A stretch of DNA of 64,000 nucleotides from Bradyrhizobium amphicarpaeae (GCF_002266435.3 NZ_CP029426.2:3130001-3194000), one strand, 5' to 3'; counted from the stretch's first letter, positions 44,768-54,141 are shown. Program-made: numbers and translations. Notes: generated from the sequence alone by a model not told the origin.

Positions 44768-46417
44768 ATGAGCGGGCAGGACCACAAAGTCAAGGGATCG
44801 GACCTGTTTGTCGCGGCGCTGGAGAACGAGGGTGTCGATCGCATCTTCGGTGTTCCCGGCGAGGAGAATCTCGATCTCGTGGAATCGTTGCGCACCTCCA
44901 AGATCGAGCTGGTCCTGACCCGTCACGAGCAGGCCGCCGCCTTCATGGCGGCCACGCATGGTCGGCTGACCGGCAAGCCCGGCGTTTGCCTGTCCACGCT
45001 CGGCCCCGGCGCGCTCAATTTGTCCACCGGCGCGGCCTATGCGCATCTCGGCGCGATGCCGATGATCCTGATCACCGGGCAGAAGCCGATCATGAGCAGC
45101 CGGCAGGCGCGCTTCCAGATCGTGGACGTGGTCGCGACCATGAAGCCGCTGACGAAGCTGTCGCGGCAGATCATCAGCGCCTCCAGCATTCCGACCGTGG
45201 TGCGCGACGCCTTTCGCGTCGCGATGGAGGAGCGGCCCGGGCCGGTGCATCTCGAATTGCCCGAGGACATCGCGGGTGACGAGGTGCCTGATGTCCCCGT
45301 GATCCCGGTCCATCCGATCGAGATCCCGGTCGCCCATCGCGCTGCGCTCGACCGCGCCGCGGAGATGATCCTGGCTGCGAAACACCCGCTGGTGATGATG
45401 GGGGCCGCGACCAGCCGGCCACGTTCGACCCACGGCATCGCGAGCTTCGTGCGGCGGACCGGCATTCCGTTCTTCACCACGCAGATGGGTAAGGGCACCG
45501 TGCCTGGCGGCACCAATCTCTACATGGGCACCGCCGCACTGTCCGAGCGCGACTATGTCCACGACGCCATCGATGCCGCCGACCTGATCGTCGCGATCGG
45601 TCACGACCCGATCGAGAAGCCGCCCTTCATCATGGGGCCGTCGGGGCCGAAGGTCATTCACGTCAGCTACACCTCGGCCAGCGTCGAGCAGGTTTATTTT
45701 CCGGACGCCGAGGTTGTCGGCGATGTCGGCCCGAGCCTCGAACTGCTCGCCGACCGGCTCGAAGGCAAGCTGCCGCAGGCTGCGGCGCTGCTGCCGCTGC
45801 GCGAGGAAATCCTGGGGCACATCGCCGACCGCGCCACCGAGGCGCGCTGGCCGCCGACGCCGCAGCGCATCGTGCACGACATCCGCCAGGTGATCCCCGA
45901 GAACGGCATCGTCGCGCTCGACAACGGCATGTACAAGATCTGGTTCGCGCGCAACTACCGCACCCGCGTTGCCAACACGCTGCTGCTCGACAATGCGCTG
46001 GCGACCATGGGCGCCGGCCTGCCGTCGGCGATGATGGCCGCGATGCTCTATCCCGACCGCCGCGTGCTCGCGGTCGCCGGCGACGGCGGCTTCATGATGA
46101 ACAGCCAGGAGATGGAAACCGCCATCCGTCTCAAGCTCAACCTCGTCGTGCTGGTGCTGGAGGACAACGCCTACGGCATGATCCGCTGGAAGCAGGCCGT
46201 CGATCATTTCGCCGATTACGGCATGACCTTCGGCAATCCCGACTTTGTTCTGTACGCGAAGGCCTACGGTGCGAAGGGGCATCGGATCGAGAGCGTCGAC
46301 AGTTTTGGTCCGACGCTGGACGCGGCCTTCAAAGAAGGCGGCGTGCATCTGGTCGTGATCCCGATCGACTATTCGGAGAACGTGCGGGTGCTGGTCGACG
46401 AACTGCGGGCGCGGTAG
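44768..46417 (+). CDS. Thiamine-diphosphate enzyme, acetolactate synthase-like
   Basis: This 549-residue enzyme has the ThDP layout: an N-terminal glutamate (RHEQAAAFMA), the central domain, and the C-terminal GDGGFMMNSQEMETAIRLKLNLVVLVLEDNAYGMIRWKQ metal-binding motif. It fits the catabolic acetolactate synthase (AlsS) group, which condenses two pyruvates, though no small subunit or decarboxylase gene is adjacent. GGAGG precedes ATG 44768. Confidence 0.85.
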   Translation: MSGQDHKVKGSDLFVAALENEGVDRIFGVPGEENLDLVESLRTSKIELVLTRHEQAAAFMAATHGRLTGKPGVCLSTLGPGALNLSTGAAYAHLGAMPMILITGQKPIMSSRQARFQIVDVVATMKPLTKLSRQIISASSIPTVVRDAFRVAMEERPGPVHLELPEDIAGDEVPDVPVIPVHPIEIPVAHRAALDRAAEMILAAKHPLVMMGAATSRPRSTHGIASFVRRTGIPFFTTQMGKGTVPGGTNLYMGTAALSERDYVHDAIDAADLIVAIGHDPIEKPPFIMGPSGPKVIHVSYTSASVEQVYFPDAEVVGDVGPSLELLADRLEGKLPQAAALLPLREEILGHIADRATEARWPPTPQRIVHDIRQVIPENGIVALDNGMYKIWFARNYRTRVANTLLLDNALATMGAGLPSAMMAAMLYPDRRVLAVAGDGGFMMNSQEMETAIRLKLNLVVLVLEDNAYGMIRWKQAVDHFADYGMTFGNPDFVLYAKAYGAKGHRIESVDSFGPTLDAAFKEGGVHLVVIPIDYSENVRVLVDELRAR

Positions 46418-46454
46418 AAATAGGAGAGGTGAGGGCAATTGGATTGGTGATCGG

Positions 46455-46823
46455 ATGAATCAACGCCTTACAGCCATCCTGCCCTGTAACGATCTGGATG
46501 CTGCCCAACGGTTCTTTGAGCGACTCGGCTTTAAGGTCGAGGGTGGCCCGGATGACTACCGCATGATGAGCGACGGTCGCGGTGGCGACATTCATCTCCA
46601 AGCGGCAGTGGATGGCTGGTTGGTGCCGGGCCGAAACCCGTTCGGGCTATACCTCTACCGCGAAGATGTCGATCAGCTTGCGAAGGCCTTTGCGGGGGAG
46701 ATCATCGAACCCGAAGGGCCGACAGATAAACCTTGGGGCATGTACGAGTTCGCGCTCAACGGGCCGGACGAGACACTTGTCAGGATCGGTTGGCCGACGC
46801 GGCTCAGACCCGCGTTGGGGTGA
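46455..46823 (+). CDS. VOC family protein (glyoxalase/bleomycin-resistance fold)
   Basis: This 122-residue protein has AILPCNDLDAAQRFFERLGFKVEGG and DVDQLAKAFAGEIIEPEGPTDKPWGMYEFALNGPDETLVRIGWP, the paired beta-alpha-beta-beta-beta units of the VOC fold. It resembles bleomycin-binding proteins. Metal and ligand unknown. Confidence 0.85.
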   Translation: MNQRLTAILPCNDLDAAQRFFERLGFKVEGGPDDYRMMSDGRGGDIHLQAAVDGWLVPGRNPFGLYLYREDVDQLAKAFAGEIIEPEGPTDKPWGMYEFALNGPDETLVRIGWPTRLRPALG

Positions 46824-46940
46824 TCTTCATGTGGGTCATGGGTAGCCCGTGCTCCGTCCTCGTCACATCACGACAACAACTTGTGCCGCGCTCTCCGATC
46901 GCCGACACTCTCTCACCTAACCAACCACAGGAATGAAAAT

Positions 46941-47288
46941 ATGACCCGGGTTCGTTGTGTCACCGAGATGGGCATGGGCGTCGACGTCCACGGCAGGGAC
47001 GCCACCAAGGCGGCGAAGCGCGCGGTGTCAGATGCCATCCGGCATTCGAGCCTCGGATTCTTCCGGATGATCGGCAAGACGGCGAACGACATGTTCGTCG
47101 ATGTCACGATCGGCGTGCCCAATCCGGAAGCCGTCGACAAGGAGGCGGTCGCCAAGGAGCTGCCTTACGGCACGGTGACCGTCACCGCGGTCAAGGGCGG
47201 CCTGGAGATTCCCTCGGCCACGGAGGTGGCCAACGACCCCATCCTCATCGCCAACGCCGCCGTCATCGTCAGCTTCGACAAGGACTAG
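46941..47288 (+). CDS. Lin0512 family protein
   Basis: This 115-residue protein has RVRCVTEMGMGVDVHGRDATKAAKRAVSDAIRHSSLGFF and the later DMFVDVTIGVPNPEAVDKEAV stretch, as in the small Lin0512 family, whose role is not known. It is followed after 4 bases by a GNAT gene, so they form an operon. Confidence 0.82.
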   Translation: MTRVRCVTEMGMGVDVHGRDATKAAKRAVSDAIRHSSLGFFRMIGKTANDMFVDVTIGVPNPEAVDKEAVAKELPYGTVTVTAVKGGLEIPSATEVANDPILIANAAVIVSFDKD

Positions 47289-47292
47289 GCCG

Positions 47293-47985
47293 GTGTCCGA
47301 CAGCGATGAGACGCTGCTGGATCGTCCGATCTGGAGCGCGCTGACGACCAGCCACAGGCATCTGGCCGAAGGTGGTCCGCTCGCCCGGCGCTATCCCGTC
47401 GACATGACGCCGTTCGCCGACATGGTCGACATGTCCGTGGCAAGTTTTGCAGCGCTCGGCGATCTCATGTCGGGCTCGCAGGTCGCTGCTCTGTTCACGC
47501 CGGAGCCGGTCGAAATTCCCCCCGGCTTCAAGGTCGTGCTGGCCGAGACCGGCGAGCAGATGATCGGCTCGCCCGCCGACAGTCCGTTGCGCGATGCCGA
47601 GATCGTCACGCTGGGAGCGGCCGACGTGCCTGCGATGACGGCACTGGTGGAGCTGACCAAGCCCGGGCCGTTCGCGCCGCGCACCCACGAACTCGGCACG
47701 TTCCTGGGCATCCGCGTCGGAGGCGAATTGGTCGCGATGACGGGCGAGCGCATGAAGCCGGGAAAGTTCGTCGAGATGACGGCGGTTTGCGTGCATCCCG
47801 ACTATCGCGGGCGCGGCTATGCGCAGGCGCTGCTCGCGGCTGTGGCGCGACGGATCGAGGCGCGCGGCGAAATTCCGTTCCTGCACGTGTTTTCGAACAA
47901 CAATTCGGCGATTGCGCTCTACCAGCGGCAGGGCATGCGGATCCGGCGTCGGCTGTACGTGACGGCGTTCATGAGGGCAGGATAG
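47293..47985 (+). CDS. GNAT family N-acetyltransferase
   Basis: This 230-residue protein has the acetyl-CoA loop MTAVCVHPDYRGRGYAQALLAAVARRI and HVFSNNNSAIALYQRQGMRIRRRLYV in the C-terminal half. The N-terminal 100 residues are not part of the core domain and may give specificity. It starts with GTG at 47293 and is coupled to the Lin0512 gene. Confidence 0.87.
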   Translation: MSDSDETLLDRPIWSALTTSHRHLAEGGPLARRYPVDMTPFADMVDMSVASFAALGDLMSGSQVAALFTPEPVEIPPGFKVVLAETGEQMIGSPADSPLRDAEIVTLGAADVPAMTALVELTKPGPFAPRTHELGTFLGIRVGGELVAMTGERMKPGKFVEMTAVCVHPDYRGRGYAQALLAAVARRIEARGEIPFLHVFSNNNSAIALYQRQGMRIRRRLYVTAFMRAG

Positions 47986-48047
47986 GCGGCCTTCATTTCC
48001 CGCGAAAATTCGCTATATCCGTCCCAACCAGAATTTGGGGGAAACAC

Positions 48048-49232
48048 ATGGACGCCAGAACGACCGATTTTTCCGCCGTGCGGACAGCAATGCAGCGCTA
48101 CGTCGATCAGGAGATCATTCCGGGCGTATCCTGGGCGGTGCTGCGCGGGCGCGAATTGGTCGATCAGCAATGCGTCGGCTTTGCCGATCGCGAGGCGAAC
48201 ACTGCTCTGCGGCCCGACCATATCTTCCGCGCCTTCTCCAACACCAAGATCTTCGTCACCTGCGCCATCATGCTGCTGGTCGAGGAAGGCCGCATCGGGC
48301 TCGACGACCGGATCGAGACATTTCTGCCGCAACTCGGCAATCGCACAGTGCTTAAGCAGGGTGCGACTAGCCTCGCAGATGTCGAGCCGGCGAAGAGCCC
48401 GATCACGATCCGGCAGCTCCTGACCCACACCTCCGGCCTCAGCTACGGCATCTTCGATCCCGGCACGGTGCTGTTCAAAGGCTACAATGAAGCGCGCGTG
48501 CTCAATCCGCTGACGCCGCTCGCCGACATGATCGACAAGCTGGCCGATCTGCCGCTGTCCTATCATCCCGGCACGGCCTGGGAATATTCGGTTGCCACCG
48601 ACATGCTTGGCCGTATTGTGGAGGTCGTCTCGGGTCAGTCGCTCGATGCCTTCCTCAAGGCGCGCATCTTCGATGTCCTGGGCATGACCGACACCGGCTT
48701 CTACGTTCCCGAGGCGCAGCAGGGCAGGCTGGTCGCGCTCTACACCGGGGCCGACGTGCTCGATCCCATGAAGCCGGGCCTCACGCGGGCCGACGATCTG
48801 CCGTTTCCGCAAGCCTACCGGCGGCCGTTCCCGCGGCTCTCGGGCGGCGGCGGTCTGGTCTCGACCTTGCCCGACATGCTCGCGCTCGCCCGCGCGCTGC
48901 AACCCGGTTCGGATGCGCTGCTGAAGCCGGAGACGCTGCGGCAGATGATGACAAACCAGCTCCCGGCAGGGCAGACCATCCGCTTTGCCAATCTCGGCCC
49001 GATCCCCGGCAAGGGTTTTGGGCTCGGCGGCGCGGTCACCTTCGCGCCGACGCCGTTTGATCCGCCGAACTCCACCGGTGAATTCCAGTGGGGCGGCCTG
49101 GCCGGCACCCATTGGTGGATCTGCCCGCAGGCCAATACCGCGGGCGTCCTGATGACCCAGCGTTACATGGGCTTCTGGAATCCGTTCTTCTTCGAATTCA
49201 AGCGCCTGGCCTATCAGGCCGTCGGAGGCTGA
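48048..49232 (+). CDS. Beta-lactamase-fold serine hydrolase
   Basis: This 394-residue class C-fold hydrolase has catalytic SNTK (FSNTKIFV, about residue 65), HTSGLSYG and YSVATDMLGRIVEVVSGQSLDAFL, with C-terminal GGLAGTHWWICPQ. It is unrelated in close detail to the hydrolase at 30337. No signal peptide is seen. It probably acts as an esterase. Confidence 0.87.
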   Translation: MDARTTDFSAVRTAMQRYVDQEIIPGVSWAVLRGRELVDQQCVGFADREANTALRPDHIFRAFSNTKIFVTCAIMLLVEEGRIGLDDRIETFLPQLGNRTVLKQGATSLADVEPAKSPITIRQLLTHTSGLSYGIFDPGTVLFKGYNEARVLNPLTPLADMIDKLADLPLSYHPGTAWEYSVATDMLGRIVEVVSGQSLDAFLKARIFDVLGMTDTGFYVPEAQQGRLVALYTGADVLDPMKPGLTRADDLPFPQAYRRPFPRLSGGGGLVSTLPDMLALARALQPGSDALLKPETLRQMMTNQLPAGQTIRFANLGPIPGKGFGLGGAVTFAPTPFDPPNSTGEFQWGGLAGTHWWICPQANTAGVLMTQRYMGFWNPFFFEFKRLAYQAVGG

Positions 49233-49326
49233 TCCGAAAAAATTGCACGCGCCCGCGAATCCTTTTCGGCCGGCGTGCCCTCTTGATGGTCGAGGCATTG
49301 GGCCTCGGCTCATCTCGGAGGATACA

Positions 49327-49536
49327 ATGGCGTTTTACAGGAAGAACATCGGCGGCCTGCACCAGGCGGTGCGGATCGCCTTGGGCGCAGCGGTGGTGGC
49401 AGCGGCGTTCATTTATCTGGCCGGGGCGACCGCGTGGCTGGTCGCGCTCGGCGGCGCCGGCTTCGCGCTGACCGGCCTCGTCGGTTATTGCCCGATGTGC
49501 GCGATGTCAGGAATCGGGCGAGGGGGCGTGTCGTGA
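49327..49536 (+). CDS. YgaP-like DUF2892 membrane protein
   Basis: This 69-residue protein has two helices and the family pattern KNIGGLHQAVRIALG, then TGLVGYCPMCAMSGIG with a CxxC. DUF2892 occurs alone or fused to rhodanese domains. Its stop overlaps the sigma-factor GTG start by 4 bases. Confidence 0.85.
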   Translation: MAFYRKNIGGLHQAVRIALGAAVVAAAFIYLAGATAWLVALGGAGFALTGLVGYCPMCAMSGIGRGGVS

Positions 49537-50054
49537 GTGCGGCTGCGATCTCACCAAAGCTGTTCGAGTCCGCACGGCTCGGCGATCCCGATGCGATCGT
49601 GGCGCTGCTCGAAACCGCGCAGCCCGACATCCGCCGCTATGCGCGCGCGACCTGCCGCAGCTCGGCGGATGCCGAGGATGCGGCGCAGGAAGCGTTGTGG
49701 ATCCTGTTCCGTCACGTCGGCACCATCCGCTCGTGGCTGGCGTTTTCGGCGTGGCTGTTCAGCGTCGTTCGCCGCGAATGCCTGCGGCTGGCGCGCAGGG
49801 CAGGCCTCGCGCCTGATATTGATAACGATGCGGCCGAAGCGCTGCTGTTGACGCGTCCTGAAAACGATCTGCGGCTCGATCTGGCCGCGGCTTTCGAGGC
49901 GCTGCCGCCGCACTATCGCGATGTCGCGCTGATGCGCGACGTCAAGGAGATGACCATCGATGAAATAGCCGACGCAATCGGTGCGACCCGGCAAACCGTA
50001 AAAGCGCGCCTGCATCGCGCCCGCACCCTGATGCGCGAATATCTGACGAGGTGA
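49533..50054 (+). CDS. ECF-type RNA polymerase sigma factor
   Basis: This 173-residue sigma-70-like protein has region 2 (ADAEDAAQEALWILFRHVGTIRSWLAFSAWLFSVVRRECLRLARR) and region 4 (LPPHYRDVALMRDVKEMTIDEIADAIGATRQTVKARLHRARTLMREYL). GTG 49533 overlaps the DUF2892 stop. No anti-sigma factor gene is adjacent; the partners are a CxxC membrane protein and an AhpD-like protein, which suggests redox control. Confidence 0.9.
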   Translation: MSAAAISPKLFESARLGDPDAIVALLETAQPDIRRYARATCRSSADAEDAAQEALWILFRHVGTIRSWLAFSAWLFSVVRRECLRLARRAGLAPDIDNDAAEALLLTRPENDLRLDLAAAFEALPPHYRDVALMRDVKEMTIDEIADAIGATRQTVKARLHRARTLMREYLTR

Positions 50055-50057
50055 GCC

Positions 50058-50402
50058 ATGACCGATTATCAAAGCCCTGACGATCTCAAATCGATCCCGG
50101 CGTTCGTAGCCCTTGCGCCGGTCGAGGCCAAGGCGTTCCTGGCCTTCAACCATGCGGTCGAGCGCAAGGACGGATTGATTCCGCCGAAATACCGCGAGTT
50201 GATCTCGCTCGCGGTCGCCCTCACCACGCAGTGCGCCTATTGCCTGGACGTGCATATGGCGGCGGCCGCCAACGTCGGCGTGTCGCAGGAAGAAGTTGCA
50301 GAAGCTGCAATGATCGCGGCGGCCGTCCGGGCTGGCGGCACGCTCGGCCATGCGTTGCTGGCGCAGCGCCTGTTTGAACGCCATCGCGACAAGACGTCAT
50401 AG
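50058..50402 (+). CDS. Carboxymuconolactone decarboxylase/AhpD-like protein
   Basis: This 114-residue single-domain protein has TTQCAYCLDVHMAAAANVGVSQEEVAEAAMIAAAVRAGG with the CxxCxxxH redox motif. It starts 3 bases after the sigma factor and is its operon partner. It may report peroxide or thiol state, or be the main target of the sigma factor. Confidence 0.87.
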   Translation: MTDYQSPDDLKSIPAFVALAPVEAKAFLAFNHAVERKDGLIPPKYRELISLAVALTTQCAYCLDVHMAAAANVGVSQEEVAEAAMIAAAVRAGGTLGHALLAQRLFERHRDKTS

Positions 50403-50442
50403 GTATCGGGCGCGAGGACATCGACCATGGCGGACGCCTAAC

Positions 50443-51108
50443 TTGCCAAACTATCTCGGCCTCGACGGATTTCGCCTTGGCTGGGTTGCGGCCTGGATCG
50501 ACGAGCGCGGCGATCATGGCTTCGACTATTCGCCGGGCCTGACGCGCCTGCTCGCAATGCCGCATGCGCGCGCGATGATCGACATGCCGATCGGATTGAA
50601 TCCGGCCGGCTATCGCCTGTGCGATCTGCGTGCGCGCGAGCTGATTGGTCCCGCCGTGTTTCTCGGTGCGCGCCGCGATCTCTGGACGTTCCCCGACATG
50701 GCCGAGGCCAATTGTTACTACTGGACGCATGAAGGCAAGGGCAGGGGTGTGTCGGCGCAGCTGTGGAATATCAGGGACAAGATCAGGGAAGTCGACGATG
50801 TCATGACACCGGCGCGGCAGGCGACGATCGGAGAAGCGCATCCGGAGTTGATTTTCTGGAATCTCGCAGGACGAATACGGCTCGCGAAAAAGACATCGAT
50901 GCAAGGCCGCGAGCAGCGCGTCGCGCTGCTGAGGGCTCGGGGTTTCACTGAGGTCGAGAGATGGCTGACGCTTCGCCACGGCACCGGTATCGGTCGCGAC
51001 GATCTCATCGACGCCTGTGCCTGCGCGGTGGCGGCGCGCGACAGCATACAGCGTGTCGGCGGCGAGGAGCTCGATCCGCGCGGGTTGCGGATGGAGATTA
51101 ATTATTGA
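50443..51108 (+). CDS. DUF429 family protein
   Basis: This 221-residue protein starts GLDGFRLGWVAAW and has AMIDMPIGLN, RRDLWTFPDM and a GIGRDDLIDACACAVAARD tail, matching DUF429, an RNase-H-like fold family of unknown function. The start is uncertain: TTG 50443 is the first in-frame codon after the CMD gene. An ATG at 50427 opens a four-codon frame before it. Confidence 0.75.
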   Translation: MPNYLGLDGFRLGWVAAWIDERGDHGFDYSPGLTRLLAMPHARAMIDMPIGLNPAGYRLCDLRARELIGPAVFLGARRDLWTFPDMAEANCYYWTHEGKGRGVSAQLWNIRDKIREVDDVMTPARQATIGEAHPELIFWNLAGRIRLAKKTSMQGREQRVALLRARGFTEVERWLTLRHGTGIGRDDLIDACACAVAARDSIQRVGGEELDPRGLRMEINY

Positions 51109-51221
51109 GAGCGGCTGGCCGGTTTCGTTCGGGAAAAAGCGGCAATTTATTTGAAGCATGCAGGAACTGGCGCCAGTCGATCCGCGTTCCCGTCCGAACA
51201 GATGCCGGAGAAGCTCTTGCG

Positions 51222-51365
51222 ATGAATGATGCCAGTCAGTTCGCGACCGCGATGCTCGCCCTCGTTTTCACCGGAGCCCTGCTCGTCACCGGCCAGCTCT
51301 TCATCGAGCAGCGCGCAAAGCGCGACGTCGCCTACGTCAGCGGGCACGTGTTGCGGCCGTTGTGA
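51222..51365 (+). CDS. Small single-helix membrane protein
   Basis: This 47-residue protein has one hydrophobic helix (ATAMLALVFTGALLVTGQLFI) and a basic C-terminus. I recognise no family. The frame is plausible but the evidence is limited to composition. Confidence 0.45.
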   Translation: MNDASQFATAMLALVFTGALLVTGQLFIEQRAKRDVAYVSGHVLRPL

Positions 51366-51464
51366 CCGGCTGGCGACGTCGGCGTTGAGCTGACGACCCC
51401 GGCCTTGCGCCTCCGGCCGGCTGGCCTAGATTAGGCGGCGTCTCACAACGCAGCCGGAGTGCCG

Positions 51465-52169
51465 ATGTCTGATCTGTCCGCCTTTCCCGTCACCAAGCGC
51501 TGGCCGGCCAAACATCCCGAGTTGCTCCAGCTCTATTCGCTGCCGACGCCGAACGGCGTCAAGGTCTCGATCATGCTGGAGGAGATCGGGCTGCCCTACG
51601 AAGTCCATCTCGTCGATTTCGGCAAGGACGACCAGAAGACGGCGGAATTCCTCTCGCTCAATCCGAACGGCAAGATCCCGGCGATCCTCGACCCCAACGG
51701 TCCCGGCGGCAGGCCGCTGCCGCTGTTCGAGTCCGGGGCGATCCTGCAATACCTCGCGGAAAAGACCGGCAAGCTTCTGCCCGAGGACGCTGCGCGCCGC
51801 TACCAGACCATCCAGTGGGTGCACTTTCAGATGGGCGGCATCGGGCCGATGTTCGGCCAGGTCGGCTTCTTCCACAAGTTCGCCGGCAAGGATTTCGAGG
51901 ACAAACGTCCGCGCGACCGCTACGTCGCCGAAGCCAGGCGCCTGCTCGGTGTAATGGAAGCGCATCTTTCGGGACGGCAATGGTTCATGGATGACGACTA
52001 CACCATCGCCGACGTCTCGATGCTTGGCTGGGTGCGCAATTTGATCGGCTTCTATGGCGCCGGCGATCTGGTCGAGTTCAACCAGTTCAAATCGGTCGGG
52101 GCCTGGCTCGAGCGGGGGCTGGCGCGTCCGGCGGTGCAGCGGGGGCTGAACATTCCGCAGCGGCCGTAG
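51465..52169 (+). CDS. Glutathione S-transferase (YghU/Nu-class-like)
   Basis: This 234-residue protein has the N-terminal thioredoxin-like domain (LQLYSLPTPNGVKVSIMLEEIGLPYEVHLVDF..., NPNGKIPAILDPNGPGG, ESGAILQYLAEKTG) and the helical C-terminal domain. The TPNG active site and NGKIPAI match YfcG/YghU-type Nu-class enzymes, which act as disulfide reductases. ATG 51465 with GGAG 5 bases upstream. Confidence 0.9.
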   Translation: MSDLSAFPVTKRWPAKHPELLQLYSLPTPNGVKVSIMLEEIGLPYEVHLVDFGKDDQKTAEFLSLNPNGKIPAILDPNGPGGRPLPLFESGAILQYLAEKTGKLLPEDAARRYQTIQWVHFQMGGIGPMFGQVGFFHKFAGKDFEDKRPRDRYVAEARRLLGVMEAHLSGRQWFMDDDYTIADVSMLGWVRNLIGFYGAGDLVEFNQFKSVGAWLERGLARPAVQRGLNIPQRP

Positions 52170-52171
52170 GA

Positions 52172-52954
52172 TCAGGTCAGCGCCTTGTAGGTCATGTAGA
52201 CCGCCATCAGCGAGACGAGGGTGATCATCGCCCGGCGGAGCACCGATCTGCTCACGCCGTTGGCCATGCGTGCGCCGAGGTCGGTGCCAATCCAGAGGCC
52301 GGCGAGAATGCCGATGATGGCCGGCCAGCCGACCACGAGCCCCTTGCTCCAGTAGATCCAGGCCGGCGGAAGATTGGTTGGGATCACCGAGAAGACGAGG
52401 CTGACGAGCTGCGCCTGATGTTGCGGCACGCGCAGCGCGGCGGCGAGGCCGACGGTGATCGCAAGGCCGCCGCCGATCCCCATGAAGCCGGAGGAAAATC
52501 CGGCAATTGTGCCGATCAGGAGCAGGGGCAGCCGGTGAAGATCTTCACCGGCGCCGGCTTCGTGGCTGCCGTCCTTGCGGTCGCGGCGCAGGATCAACAG
52601 CGCGATCAGCGCGACCAGATAGGCGACATAGGTCCATTGCAGAACGGAGTCCGACACCGCTGTTGCGGCATAACCGCCGCCGGCGCCGCCGATCAGGAAT
52701 CCGAGGCCGATCCAGATGATCCACGGCAGCGGGCTGCGGTTGCCGCTTTGCCAATAGCGGCGGATGCCGGCGAGACCCGTCGGCGGAATTTGAGCGATCA
52801 GCGAAGTGCCTTGAGCAACGTGTTGCCCGGCCCCGAGCATCAGCACCGAGAAGATGACGAGGCCACCGCCCGGGCTCGTGCCCGTGAAGCCCGATGCCAG
52901 TCCTGCGACCAGGCCGACGCCGCCACCGGCGAGGAGATCGTGAATCCCGGACAT
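52172..52954 (-). CDS. TSUP (TauE/SafE) family exporter
   Basis: This 260-residue protein has about eight helices in two half-repeats (GVGLVAGLASGFTGTSPGGGLVIFSVLMLGAG and LIGTIAGFSSGFMGIGGGLAITVGLAAALRVP, both with the GxxxGxGGG-type core). Members export sulfite, sulfonates or sulfoacetate; others are uncharacterised. It starts 3 bases after the TetR gene. Confidence 0.88.
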   Translation of the reverse strand: MSGIHDLLAGGGVGLVAGLASGFTGTSPGGGLVIFSVLMLGAGQHVAQGTSLIAQIPPTGLAGIRRYWQSGNRSPLPWIIWIGLGFLIGGAGGGYAATAVSDSVLQWTYVAYLVALIALLILRRDRKDGSHEAGAGEDLHRLPLLLIGTIAGFSSGFMGIGGGLAITVGLAAALRVPQHQAQLVSLVFSVIPTNLPPAWIYWSKGLVVGWPAIIGILAGLWIGTDLGARMANGVSRSVLRRAMITLVSLMAVYMTYKALT

Positions 52955-52957
52955 CGC

Positions 52958-53590
52958 CTACGTCCTGGCTCGGCGCCTGACGTCGGACTTCGGCGTGCGA
53001 AAGCCCTCGATCACGACGGATACGGTCGCCATGCAAGCCCCGACGTCGATGTCCTCGCCCCAGCATTTTTGCAGCACGAAGCCCTGGAAAATCGCGATCA
53101 GCACCCGCGCGACGGCGTCCGCGCCGAGGTCGCGCTTGATGAGGCCGTCATGCTGGCCGCGCTCGACCAGCGCCACGATCAAGGCGCGCGGCATGTCGAT
53201 GCCCTCGAGCACGCTGTTGCGGATGCGGCGGTTGCGCAAGGCCTCGGCCCAGCCGTGGATGCCGACACGGCGCCGCGCTTCGCCGGCGGGGTCGGTGAGC
53301 CATTGGGCGTAGACGCGCACCAGCGCGTGAAGTCCTTCGATCGGGTCGCCCGACCCTTGCGCGACCGAGTTGAGCACGGATTCGCGCCGATGCCGGTCGT
53401 CGGCGAGCGCCGCGATCAGATCGTCCTTGCTCTGGAAGTAGAGATAGACCGCGCCGTGGCTGAGGCCGGATCGCTTGACGATGTCGGCCATGCCGGTCTG
53501 GTGAAAACCGTCCGCGGCGAAACAGGCGAGGGCGGCCTCGAGGATCTGCTGGCGCCGGCTTTCGCGCTGCTTGTCGCTGATCTTGGGCAT
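52958..53590 (-). CDS. TetR family regulator
   Basis: This 210-residue regulator has the HTH RQQILEAALACFAADGFHQTGMADIVKRSGLSHGAVYLYFQSKDDLIAALADD. The ligand domain has the C-terminal TetR_C pattern. It precedes the TSUP gene in one operon and probably represses it. A repeat of (C)AGTCAGT lies in the upstream gap, which may be part of its operator. Confidence 0.9.
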   Translation of the reverse strand: MPKISDKQRESRRQQILEAALACFAADGFHQTGMADIVKRSGLSHGAVYLYFQSKDDLIAALADDRHRRESVLNSVAQGSGDPIEGLHALVRVYAQWLTDPAGEARRRVGIHGWAEALRNRRIRNSVLEGIDMPRALIVALVERGQHDGLIKRDLGADAVARVLIAIFQGFVLQKCWGEDIDVGACMATVSVVIEGFRTPKSDVRRRART

Positions 53591-53769
53591 CCGTGGCCAT
53601 CCCAAATAACTGACTGGTCTGTCGTTTTAGAGTTGGAGCATCCAAACGGTATTGTTAGTCAAGACACATAAAAAACGATCAGTCAGTCTTTTTATTCCGG
53701 GGCACGACTTTGGTCAAGCCGGCGAGTTCGCCCGCGCCGACGATCGAATGGACCCAAGACCAGGGTGTT

Positions 53770-54141
53770 TTAGAACAGCCGCCCGCCGTTCGGCACCGGC
53801 CTGCTCGGCTGCACCAGCACGACCTTGCCGTCGGCATCAGGGAAGCCGAGCGTCAGCACCTCCGAGATGACGGGTCCGATCTGGCGCGGCGGGAAGTTGA
53901 CCACGGCGGCGACCTGTTGTCCCACCAGCGTATCGAGCGGATGGTTCTCGGTGATCTGGGCCGAACTCTTGCGCACGCCGATCACCGGACCGAAGTCGAT
54001 CCACAGCCGAAAGGCCGGCTTGCGCGCCTCCGGGAACGGCTTTGCATCGACGATGGTGCCGACGCGGATATCGACCGCGAGGAAGCTGTTGAAGTCGATG
54101 GTCGGCGTGGCGGCGGCTGCGGGATCGTGCTTGACGTGCAT
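53770..54141 (-). CDS. csaA: tRNA-binding-domain protein CsaA
   Basis: This 123-residue OB-fold protein has FLAVDIRVGTIVDAKPFPEARKPAFRLWIDFG and ITENHPLDTLVGQQVAAVVNFPPRQIGPVISEVLTLGFPD, matching CsaA, a putative chaperone that binds exported preproteins and is related to the tRNA-binding domain of Trbp111. The start ATG 54141 fits the family length. Confidence 0.9.
   Translation of the reverse strand: MHVKHDPAAAATPTIDFNSFLAVDIRVGTIVDAKPFPEARKPAFRLWIDFGPVIGVRKSSAQITENHPLDTLVGQQVAAVVNFPPRQIGPVISEVLTLGFPDADGKVVLVQPSRPVPNGGRLF

Noticed and set aside
44510..46438. Long minus-strand open frame (642 codons) opposite the acetolactate-synthase-like gene
   Set aside because: Shadow frame: the plus strand encodes a full ThDP enzyme, and the antisense translation has no domain and is His/Arg/Asp-rich.
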